Shown piece after piece: positions 57,152 through 64,000 of a DNA stretch of 64,000 bases. Below the pieces are notes generated by a model. It made no database searches. It worked only from the letters and a program-made list of their open reading frames with translations, and was not told where the DNA came from. A program made the translations under genes and the position numbers. Where the stretch lies: contig LMOK01000002.1 in NCBI GenBank assembly GCA_001423545.1, positions 496,001 through 560,000 on the forward strand, given 5' to 3'. The DNA comes from Orlajensenia sp001423545. Its GTDB lineage: Bacteria > Actinomycetota > Actinomycetes > Actinomycetales > Microbacteriaceae. Positions within the stretch are counted from its first letter, which is position 1; every line of letters begins with the position of its first letter.

Positions 57152-59869
57152 TCAGGCCTCCACTGTCCTCAGGATCGAGCTGGCGCGTGCCCGCCCGGAG
57201 GCGAACAGTGCGATGAATGTGCACAGGGCCGTCACCAGAGCGAAGCCGAGCACGAGGGCGAGAGTCAGGAGCGGGTCCACCGAGAGCGCGGGCTGCATCC
57301 GGCCCCCGGTGAATCCGCGCAGGTCGACGCCGGCGAGGATCACGAGCGGCAGGCCGATGCCGAGAGCTGCGCCGAACACCAGCGCGACCACGGCCATCGG
57401 CGCGATCTCCCAGACGGCGAGCGAGCGCGCCTCGCGGCGCCCTCCACCGAGCATGCGCAGGAGCACCAGGATGCGGGCGCGCGCCGGGCCTCCGAGTACG
57501 AGGGTCATCGCGATGGTGAGGGCGCTGAGCAGCGCGGTGACCGCGATGGCGATGAGCAGGGCGGACTGCAGGCCGGCCGCAGCCGGAGTCGAGGCCAGGA
57601 CCGCGGCGGAGTCGGCCGGGGTGTCGACGGTCGCGGTATCGCCCGCAACGGCCTGCACTGCGGCCCGGGTGGCCTCGAGATCGGCGCCGGGCTCGAGCCT
57701 GAGCAGCATCACGTGCGTCACGGGGTTGACGACTCCGACCCTGTCGGCGAACCGGCTGTCGACGACGGCCCAGTTCGCCCGAGTGCTGAGAGCCGTGCTT
57801 CCGGCGACCGTCGCGACGATGGTGATCGGCTCTCCGTCGAGAGTGGCATCCGTCGACGTGCCGACAGCGGCCGTCGTCGCGCCCGACGCGACGATCGGGA
57901 CTGCATCGCCGTCGGAGCGCAGCACCGCCCCGACAGGGATGGCGCCGGGAGCGTCGCCCTGCACCCGCCCGAGGGCCTCGGTGTCGACGACGATGATCGA
58001 GGTGTTGGTGCGCCGTCCGTCGACGTCGATGAGCGCGCTGTTCGCGCCGGACACCGCAGCGGCGTCCGCCACTCCGGGAACGGTGCCGATCTCCTCCACC
58101 TGTTCCGTGGTGAGCGGCGTCCCCTTCACGCGCAGGTCGGCACCGACGGCCGTCACGGCGGCATCGTCGATGCCGGACCGGATGGTCGTGAGCAGCACTC
58201 CCGACGACACGGCGACCGCGACGCCCACCACCAGCGCGAGCACCGGAGCGAGGCCGGTCGCCGGATCGCGGAGCGCCCGCACCGGTCCGAGGTAGGCACT
58301 GAGGCCGCGCCGCCCGTGCGAGCGGCGGGCCAGCCACGCCAACGGCATCGGGTAGAGCCTGAGCGCGGCGACGCAGACGGCCAGCGCGAGCAGCAGGGGA
58401 GCCGCGGCGAGCAGGGGATCGATTCCGGATGCCGCCGCAGCCGTCGTGAGACCCCTCTGCACCAGCGCGAAGGTCGCCACGGTCGCGAGGCCGACCACGA
58501 CGAGCTCGACGATGATGCGCGCCCGGCCCGAGGCGCGGCTCGCGCCGTCGAGGTCGTCGCGCTCGCCGCGCCGGAGGTCGGGCGCCGGAAGCGCGAGGAG
58601 CACTGCCGGGAGGAGCCCGAGCAGGACCGGCAGCAGGAGTGCGCCGGTCGTGACCGGGCCGGTGGTGACGAGGATTCCGACGATCGATCCCACGATCGCG
58701 GCCGGAACGCCGATCACCAGCCCCTCGACAGCCATGAGGCCGCGCAGGGTGCCGCCGCTCGCGCCCCGGGCTGCGAGCAGGCGGAGGGCATCGGCCCGGC
58801 GGCCGCTGATCATCCGGCAACCGAGCAGCAGCACGGCGATCATCACGCCGAGGGGGCCGGACGCCGTCATGGCGAGCACGGCGTCGACGGCGGCATCCGT
58901 CGTCAGGGTGTCCTCGATGGTGTCGGCCGGACCGGCGGAGAACGACAGCATGGAGTCGAAGAACTCGTTCCGCGTCATCACGACGGTCGGAGGAGCCGAC
59001 TCGAGACGGCGCAACTGCTCGACCAGCGCCGGCGCGTCGGCCTGCGTCACGGCGTCGGGATCGAGCGGGAACCACACCTCGACGCGCACGGCGGTGGGGG
59101 AGACGGCCAGAGCGGGAAGCTCCGAGGAGTCGACGAGCCCGGTGACCGTGTACACGGGAGGACCGAGCGGCTCCTGCACGAGGCTCGGCTCGAGCAGGAG
59201 AGGGGCGTGCGACCAGTAATCGTCATCGGGGTCGACGGGCTCGAAGACGCCCGAGAGGCGGGCGCTGTACGTCTCGCCACGATCCGCCTGGACCTGACGG
59301 GTCTCGCCGACGCCCCAGGAGAGGATGTCGGCATTGACGGTGGCGAGGCCGATCTCGACGACGTCGTCATCCGTCTCGGAGGGCGGTGAGCCGTCGGTGT
59401 ACCGCACGTGCTCGGAGGATCGGGGGTCGTAGGCGAGGGCCAGCTCGCCGTAGTTCTCGTCGCCGACCCTGGTGATGGGCAGGCTGTCCTGCGACAGGAA
59501 GTACTGCGGCCGACCCGTCGCCTCGCGGAGCGGAGTGGGCAGGCTGTCGTGCAGGGCCACGACCCGGTCGTTGAACCCGCCCCACGCTGCCTGGGACTCC
59601 GACGGCAGCGCATCGGGCCCCGACGTGGCGCCGGCTCCGGGGTTCGGCACGCCGATCGCCCCGCCGGTGACGTCGCGTTGAGCAGGCTCCAGCGCGCTGA
59701 CGGCGTAGTCCAGCGATCTGGTGTGCATGGCCTCGACCGCCCGAGGCGCTGCGGCAGCGAGGGCGGACAGCAGGACGACGAGCACGGCGACGGTGAGTCC
59801 GCCGGCGGGGTGGGCGGCGAGGTGGCGCAGCAGCAACGGCGGGCCGGAGTGTGCTGAGCGGCGACTCAC
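57152..59869 (-). CDS. FtsX-type ABC permease 2
   Basis: 905 residues from GTG 59869, which overlaps the previous stop (GTGA). First membrane helix at about 25-45, a large extracytoplasmic region, then two FtsX-type blocks of helices (ALRLLAARGASGGTLRGLMAVEGLVIG and RILVLLRMLGGGRREARSLAVWEIAP, both shortened family features). It pairs with permease 1 and the two ATPases. This MacB-like layout is used for export or for moving lipids and lipoproteins; the cargo here is unknown. Confidence 0.88.
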   Translation of the reverse strand: MSRRSAHSGPPLLLRHLAAHPAGGLTVAVLVVLLSALAAAAPRAVEAMHTRSLDYAVSALEPAQRDVTGGAIGVPNPGAGATSGPDALPSESQAAWGGFNDRVVALHDSLPTPLREATGRPQYFLSQDSLPITRVGDENYGELALAYDPRSSEHVRYTDGSPPSETDDDVVEIGLATVNADILSWGVGETRQVQADRGETYSARLSGVFEPVDPDDDYWSHAPLLLEPSLVQEPLGPPVYTVTGLVDSSELPALAVSPTAVRVEVWFPLDPDAVTQADAPALVEQLRRLESAPPTVVMTRNEFFDSMLSFSAGPADTIEDTLTTDAAVDAVLAMTASGPLGVMIAVLLLGCRMISGRRADALRLLAARGASGGTLRGLMAVEGLVIGVPAAIVGSIVGILVTTGPVTTGALLLPVLLGLLPAVLLALPAPDLRRGERDDLDGASRASGRARIIVELVVVGLATVATFALVQRGLTTAAAASGIDPLLAAAPLLLALAVCVAALRLYPMPLAWLARRSHGRRGLSAYLGPVRALRDPATGLAPVLALVVGVAVAVSSGVLLTTIRSGIDDAAVTAVGADLRVKGTPLTTEQVEEIGTVPGVADAAAVSGANSALIDVDGRRTNTSIIVVDTEALGRVQGDAPGAIPVGAVLRSDGDAVPIVASGATTAAVGTSTDATLDGEPITIVATVAGSTALSTRANWAVVDSRFADRVGVVNPVTHVMLLRLEPGADLEATRAAVQAVAGDTATVDTPADSAAVLASTPAAAGLQSALLIAIAVTALLSALTIAMTLVLGGPARARILVLLRMLGGGRREARSLAVWEIAPMAVVALVFGAALGIGLPLVILAGVDLRGFTGGRMQPALSVDPLLTLALVLGFALVTALCTFIALFASGRARASSILRTVEA

Positions 59870-62553
59870 GATGCCTCCCCGACGGCCGTGGGGCTGGAGG
59901 CTCGGCGACGCACGGAGCGGGCGTGCAGCGCGATGATGACGGCCAACGGCACCCCGAGGGCGAGCAGGGCCAGTGCAAGGGCGAGCACGCCGATCGAAGG
60001 CGGCAGGCCCGTGACGAGGGACGCCTCGGCGACGGATGCCGCGGCGAACTGCGCCGCCGTGAGTGCCACGGTCGCGGTCCCGACGGCGACGCCGACCAGG
60101 CCGCCGGCGACGACCGCCACAGTCAGCTCGACCGCGCGCCCCCGGCCCTGCGCACGCGACGGAACGCCGATCGCCCGGAGGAGCGCCACCTCGCCGGAGC
60201 GGGCGGCGCCCAGCGCCGAGAGGATGCCGACGGTCGCGATGAGGGCGAGGGCGATGGCGGCTCCGACACCGACCCACACGGCGGCGACGACGGGCTCCGC
60301 GAGCAGCGTCGCGGCCCCGGGAGACGCGATGGTGACGACGTCGGCGGCGCCCTCAGCAGCATCGTCTGTCGCCCCGGCTTCGATCGTTGCGGCGACGCCG
60401 GCCGGATCCACGGCCGCAGCCCAGACCTCGTTCGCGGCGGCCGTCGTGTCGTTGCCACGCAGGAGCGCGTCATCGAGGGTGGCGAGCGGGAAGAGGGCCG
60501 CGAGTTCGTCGGCCGACCCGGGTACCGATGGCGTGAGTCCTGCGACGACGGCCGATCCCGAACGCAGCAGTCCGTCGAACTGGTAGTCGAACGAGTCGCC
60601 GACGCGCAGTCCGCGCTTGTCGGCGAGGGCGGTCGAGATCACGGCGGGCACGCCCTGGCTTGCGGCATCCGTCATCATGATCCGGCCGAGCGGCTCGGTC
60701 GAGGCCAGTGTGGCATCGGCGGCGCTCGGCAGCGGCAACGTCTGCGGAGCTTCCGGCGCCGTCTCGACGGAGGTCAGCTCGATGACGACCCCGGCGGCGC
60801 CATCGGCGGCGCTCAGTCGGCCGTCGACGGCGAGCAGGCTCCAGCCGCCCTCGGTGGCCGGCAGCTCGCCCGTGACCGTGCCACGTCCTGGGCCGTCGAC
60901 CTCGAGGGAGCCGAGGTCGACGGAGACGAGGGCGCCATCGACGTCCGCGAGCCAGGCGCTCAGCGCGATCACGCCGCGTCGACTGTCGTCCGGCGCCGAG
61001 ACGCCCACATCGAGCCGCAGCGACTCGGAACCCTCGGGGAGGGCGAGGCCGGGTCGCACGTCCTCGGCGAGTGCGGCGGCCAGGGCGGCCGTGTCGACCG
61101 TGCCGCCGACGTCGGCCAGCACCCCCGTCATCTCAGCGGGCGAGAGGGCCGTGAGCGAGGCCGGGTCGTCGCCCACCCGGATGGGAGCAGTGGCGACGGG
61201 CGCGGCATCCGTCACCCCGTCGATCTCACGCACGGCAGCCGTCGTCGTCGCGGCCGTCGAGTCGTCGGCGAGAGCCACCCGCACCGACGTTCCCGTGGCC
61301 TGCTGGGCCGAGGCCTCGGCCAGCGCACGCCAGGTCGCTGAGTACCCCGAGGCGAACACGGCGCTGCCCACGGCCAGGCAGACCAGGAGCACTGCCACCT
61401 GGAACATCGGGAATCGCCGCGCGACCTGGCGGGCGGCGAGAGAACCGGCGAGACCGGTTCCCCGTGCCGTCGCCCGCTCCACGGCGACGACGACGGGCCG
61501 CAGCACGAGCACGGCGATGAGCGCTCCGGCCACCAGTACGAGCACCGGGGCGAACTCGGCGATGAGGTCGACACGCACGCCCCCATCGGCGGAGGGAACG
61601 AGGGGCGAGCCGTACTGCAGCAGCTGCGCGACGGAGACCGATGCCGCGACGGTGGCCAGAATGGCCCCGGTCGCCGTGGCCGCGAGGGTGCCGACGCCGC
61701 GACCCGAGCGCTCGGCACTCCGCCCGGCGCCGCCGAGCACACTGCGTGCTGCGCTGAAGCCGGCCACGAGAAGCGCCAGGAGTGCGACGGCGACCGCGAA
61801 GGGCCAGCCGCTCAGCGAGGTGGCCTCGACGGGGTGCACGACCCCCAGCAGGGCGACGGCGGCCGCCGTGCCGACGATCGCCGCGGGGATCACCGTCACG
61901 GCTGACTCGAGCACGGCCAGCGTGCCCAGCTGCGACGCCGTCATCCCTCGCGCGGTGAGCAGTTCGACCTCGTCCGACCGGGCACTGCGGAGGAGTCGGG
62001 CGATCTGGGCCAGCGCGAACCACGCGAAGACGAACACGAGCAGCAGCGGAACCGGCTGCACCGACGACACCGCGACGACTCCGCGATCGAGCTCGGCGAG
62101 GGTGGCGGGCAGCGCCCCGGAGGTGGACACCGTCGTGGCGGGGATGGTCGCAGTATCGAGCACCGCCACGAGTTCGTCGATCTCGTGGCGCAGCTCGGTC
62201 GCGCCGTCGGGCGTCAGCGCGTTCTCGGCCGGGGTGATCACCCACACCAGCCGATCGTTCTCATCGACGGAGCTCTCGACGTCGCCGTGGTCGACCGTCT
62301 CGTCGATGAGGGCGTCGACGGCATCCCGGGCGGCCGCAGCATCGTCGGGATCGGATGGGTCGGCCGCGACCACGAACTCCGTGGCGGGCCCGGATGCCGC
62401 CAGGGCATCGTGCACGCCGGTCGCCGTCGAGGTGGCGAGCCCTCCGATGATGCCGACGCCGGCCAGCGCCGCGACGGCCACGACGGCTCCGAGGCCGAGG
62501 AGCAGGCCCGCGCGGGCTCGTGCTCGGAGCACGGCGAGACGGATCGATCCCAC
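59866..62553 (-). CDS. FtsX-type ABC permease 1
   Basis: 895 residues from GTG 62553. N-terminal helix (AGLLLGLGAVVAVAALAGVGIIGG), a large outer domain, then FtsX blocks (ARSDEVELLTARGMTASQLGTLAVLES and AARSGEVALLRAIGVPSRAQGRGRAVE) and a second outer domain between them. First gene of the minus-strand operon; it overlaps permease 2 by 4 bp. Similar in size and layout to permease 2, so the pair probably forms a heterodimer. No ribosome binding site is obvious before the GTG. Confidence 0.88.
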   Translation of the reverse strand: MGSIRLAVLRARARAGLLLGLGAVVAVAALAGVGIIGGLATSTATGVHDALAASGPATEFVVAADPSDPDDAAAARDAVDALIDETVDHGDVESSVDENDRLVWVITPAENALTPDGATELRHEIDELVAVLDTATIPATTVSTSGALPATLAELDRGVVAVSSVQPVPLLLVFVFAWFALAQIARLLRSARSDEVELLTARGMTASQLGTLAVLESAVTVIPAAIVGTAAAVALLGVVHPVEATSLSGWPFAVAVALLALLVAGFSAARSVLGGAGRSAERSGRGVGTLAATATGAILATVAASVSVAQLLQYGSPLVPSADGGVRVDLIAEFAPVLVLVAGALIAVLVLRPVVVAVERATARGTGLAGSLAARQVARRFPMFQVAVLLVCLAVGSAVFASGYSATWRALAEASAQQATGTSVRVALADDSTAATTTAAVREIDGVTDAAPVATAPIRVGDDPASLTALSPAEMTGVLADVGGTVDTAALAAALAEDVRPGLALPEGSESLRLDVGVSAPDDSRRGVIALSAWLADVDGALVSVDLGSLEVDGPGRGTVTGELPATEGGWSLLAVDGRLSAADGAAGVVIELTSVETAPEAPQTLPLPSAADATLASTEPLGRIMMTDAASQGVPAVISTALADKRGLRVGDSFDYQFDGLLRSGSAVVAGLTPSVPGSADELAALFPLATLDDALLRGNDTTAAANEVWAAAVDPAGVAATIEAGATDDAAEGAADVVTIASPGAATLLAEPVVAAVWVGVGAAIALALIATVGILSALGAARSGEVALLRAIGVPSRAQGRGRAVELTVAVVAGGLVGVAVGTATVALTAAQFAAASVAEASLVTGLPPSIGVLALALALLALGVPLAVIIALHARSVRRRASSPTAVGEAS

Positions 62554-62645
62554 CGGCGCCCCCTCGTCTCGTCCGCGTCCGCCGCCATGCCGACCCTCCC
62601 GTCAGCGTAATCGACGCATCGGCAGCAGATCGCGCGCCGTCGCCG

Positions 62646-62673
62646 TTGCGGTCGAGGGACGCGCGGGTATAGT
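62646..62673 (+). promoter_or_regulatory. Strong promoter upstream of the 28-codon ORF
   Basis: TTGCGG (62646-62651), a 16-nt spacer, TATAGT (62668-62673). It is the best -35/-10 pair apart from groES. The start would be near 62680, about 65 nt before the ORF at 62745. Confidence 0.6.
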
Positions 62674-62744
62674 CTGCAAGGCTGCCTGCCGCCCCGCACG
62701 CGACGGTGGCACCCAGATTCGACGAAGACGCGCAGGAGGATGCC

Positions 62745-62831
62745 ATGACGAAGACACAGAAGCCGACGCCCCGATCCGGAGCGACCACCGGCCTTGTCGT
62801 CGCGGCCCCCCTCGCCGCGATCACGGAGTAG
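62745..62831 (+). CDS. 28-residue peptide, leader or orphan small protein
   Basis: MTKTQKPTPRSGATTG... to AAITE, 28 residues, with a strong AGGAGG ribosome binding site 6 nt before the ATG and a good promoter further upstream. It is basic at the N terminus with a short hydrophobic end (LVVAAPLAAI). It precedes an ABC exporter gene by 175 bp. It could be a leader peptide, a small membrane-associated protein, or the stump of a secreted protein cut short by a frameshift. I recognise no family. Confidence 0.5.
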   Translation: MTKTQKPTPRSGATTGLVVAAPLAAITE

Positions 62832-63006
62832 CCGAACCGCACGCCGCACGGGCGACGCCCGTTCCGCACAGCGCCGGTCCGCACGACCGACCGGCGCTCA
62901 CACCCTCAACACCACGCCGTCAGCGGAGTCCGCTTGTCCGCGCCGTCCTCAGCACGGCCGTGCCCCGAGCAGGCTCATCGGCCACCCCGTCGGAAGAGTA
63001 AGAGAC

Positions 63007-64000
63007 ATGCCCGCATCCGTCCAGCACCAGCACCCCCCTCACGACCGTCCCGGAACGATCCGGACGCTCCTGAGGCTCTACCCCTACGTCAAGCCGGCCG
63101 TGCCCTTCCTCATCCTGGGCGCGGTCTCGGCGCTGCTCGCCAGCCTCGTCGCGCTCGCCATCCCGCAGGTCCTGCAGGTGCTCGTCGACGGCCCGCTGTC
63201 GACCGGTGACGCCTCGGCCATCTGGCCGGCGACCCTGCTCGTGATCGGGCTCGGGGTGCTCGAGGCCATCTTCATCGCCCTCCGCCGCTGGTTCGTGCTC
63301 ACCCCGGGCACCCACGTCGAGGCGGCCATGCGCAATGGGCTCTACGACCAGCTCCAGGATCTTCCCGTGGCGTTCCACGACAAGTGGCCGAGCGGCCAGC
63401 TGCTCTCGCGCGCCGTCAGCGACCTCGGTCTCATCCGTCGCTTCCTCGCCTTCGGCATCATCCTGCTCGTGGTCAACGTGATCACGATCATCGTGGGCTT
63501 CGGCATCCTCATCTCGATGAACTGGATCCTCGGCCTCATCTTCTTCGTGTGCTCGATCCCGCTCTGGATCTACGGCTTCGTCTTCGAGGGCAAGTACTCG
63601 ACCATCGCCAGGCGCAGCCAGGACCAGGCCGGAGACCTGGCGACGGCCGTCGAGGAGTCCGTGCACGGCATCAGGGTGCTGAAGGCGTTCGGTCGCGGAA
63701 AGCACGCGCTCAAGAACTTCACCTCGCAGGCCGAGGACCTGCGCGGCACCGAGATCGAGAAGGCCCGGGCCATCGCCGGCATCTGGCTGTGGCTGCTCAT
63801 GGTTCCGGATGTCGCGTTCGCGCTCTGCCTCGTCGTCGGCGTGTGGCTGACCGCGCAGGGCGAACTCAGCGTCGGAACGCTGCTGGCGTTCTTCGCCACG
63901 GCGACGGTGCTGCGCTTCCCCGTCGAGTCGATCGGCTTCCTGCTGTCGATGACCTTTGACACCCGCACGGCCACCGACCGCTTCTTCGACATCCTCGACG
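63007..64000 (+). CDS. ABC exporter (permease-ATPase type), 3' end cut by window edge
   Basis: First 331 residues of a fused exporter. Six membrane helices of the ABC type I transmembrane domain are present from about residue 30 to 320 (PYVKPAVPFLILGAVSALLASL, DLPVAFHDKWPSGQLLSRAVSDL, GIRVLKAFGRGKHAL, ATATVLRFPVESIGFLLSM). The ATPase part is outside the window. Such multidrug- or lipid-type exporters usually have about 600 residues. The ATG follows GGAAGAGTAAGAG. Confidence 0.88.
   Translation, partial: MPASVQHQHPPHDRPGTIRTLLRLYPYVKPAVPFLILGAVSALLASLVALAIPQVLQVLVDGPLSTGDASAIWPATLLVIGLGVLEAIFIALRRWFVLTPGTHVEAAMRNGLYDQLQDLPVAFHDKWPSGQLLSRAVSDLGLIRRFLAFGIILLVVNVITIIVGFGILISMNWILGLIFFVCSIPLWIYGFVFEGKYSTIARRSQDQAGDLATAVEESVHGIRVLKAFGRGKHALKNFTSQAEDLRGTEIEKARAIAGIWLWLLMVPDVAFALCLVVGVWLTAQGELSVGTLLAFFATATVLRFPVESIGFLLSMTFDTRTATDRFFDILD

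Larger units (their letters stand above)
62554..63006 (+). promoter_or_regulatory. Intergenic region between the FtsX operon and the ABC exporter
   Basis: A 453-bp divergent gap. Besides the promoter at 62646 and the 28-codon ORF it has a dyad GCGCCGGTC-N5-GACCGACCGGCGC at about 62871-62899 within the leader of the exporter gene. No other gene is seen. Confidence 0.5.

Noticed and set aside
59870..60277. N-terminal extension of FtsX-type permease 2
   Set aside because: It overlaps permease 1 coding sequence and is Arg-rich; the GTG at 59869 overlaps the upstream stop in the usual coupled manner.

Overview
The window is a GC-rich, gene-dense stretch of chromosome from a high-GC Gram-positive bacterium. 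Gene content and order (coaA opposite glmS, then acpS-alr-tsaE-tsaB-rimI-tsaD; SURF1-DUF3817-guaA; a DUF6350 membrane protein before purN-purH; an ECF sigma factor with a YCII/DGPF partner), frequent leaderless-type starts and the CGGATGC word bias all suggest an actinobacterium, most likely Microbacteriaceae. This assignment is inferred from the sequence alone. I found no rRNA, intact tRNA, CRISPR array, prophage or transposase. Most of the window is core or near-core chromosome.

Layout. 1-9.6 kb: the 5' part of pantothenate kinase (coaA) on the minus strand; a plus-strand run for amino-sugar, cell-wall and t6A-tRNA synthesis (glmS, acpS, alr, tsaE, tsaB, rimI, tsaD); three small DUF4190-like membrane proteins; a THUMP-like methyltransferase. 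9.6-19 kb: groES under two CIRCE operators, a RarD/EamA permease, a shortened LivK-like lipoprotein, then a branched-chain amino-acid type ABC importer. Its binding protein (livK, plus strand) is separated from livHMGF (minus strand) by an AraC regulator and a DUF1761 protein. 19-29 kb: guaB, a lipoprotein, a MalY/PatB aminotransferase-like lyase, an ABC-F ATPase, guaB3, glpD, and an AbiEi/DUF559-like gene flanked by two similar palindromic repeats. 29-38 kb: a KhtTU-type cation/proton antiporter, SURF1, DUF3817, guaA, a repeat-rich gap, lactate dehydrogenase, YCII protein plus ECF sigma factor, and a Bax-inhibitor-1 family protein.

38-64 kb: a glycerophosphodiesterase, the PcrA/UvrD helicase, an FUSC-like permease, an 846-residue membrane protein with alpha/beta-hydrolase motifs at both ends, sucCD, two polytopic membrane proteins, purN-purH, a Leu/Val-type amino-acid dehydrogenase, a dimethylargininase fused to a membrane domain, a four-gene MacB/FtsX-type ABC operon, and the start of an ABC exporter preceded by a strong promoter and a 28-codon ORF.

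How they fit together: guaB, guaB3, guaA, purN and purH cover late IMP and GMP steps. The Liv importer and the amino-acid dehydrogenase could work together in branched-chain amino-acid use. glpD, ldh and sucCD serve central carbon metabolism. glmS and alr feed peptidoglycan synthesis.

Regulation seen in the sequence: two CIRCE boxes at groES; eleven genes with a TAnnnT box 6-7 nt before the start codon, which suggests leaderless transcripts; and several strong intrinsic terminators, some carrying the CGGATGC/GCATCCG word. The best candidates for new biology are that word bias, the repeat-flanked nuclease-like gene, the 15-bp inverted-repeat element after guaA, the fusions (LivH with an extracytoplasmic domain, membrane-anchored dimethylargininase, ABC ATPase with an AbrB-like tail, the split hydrolase) and the 28-codon ORF near the right end.
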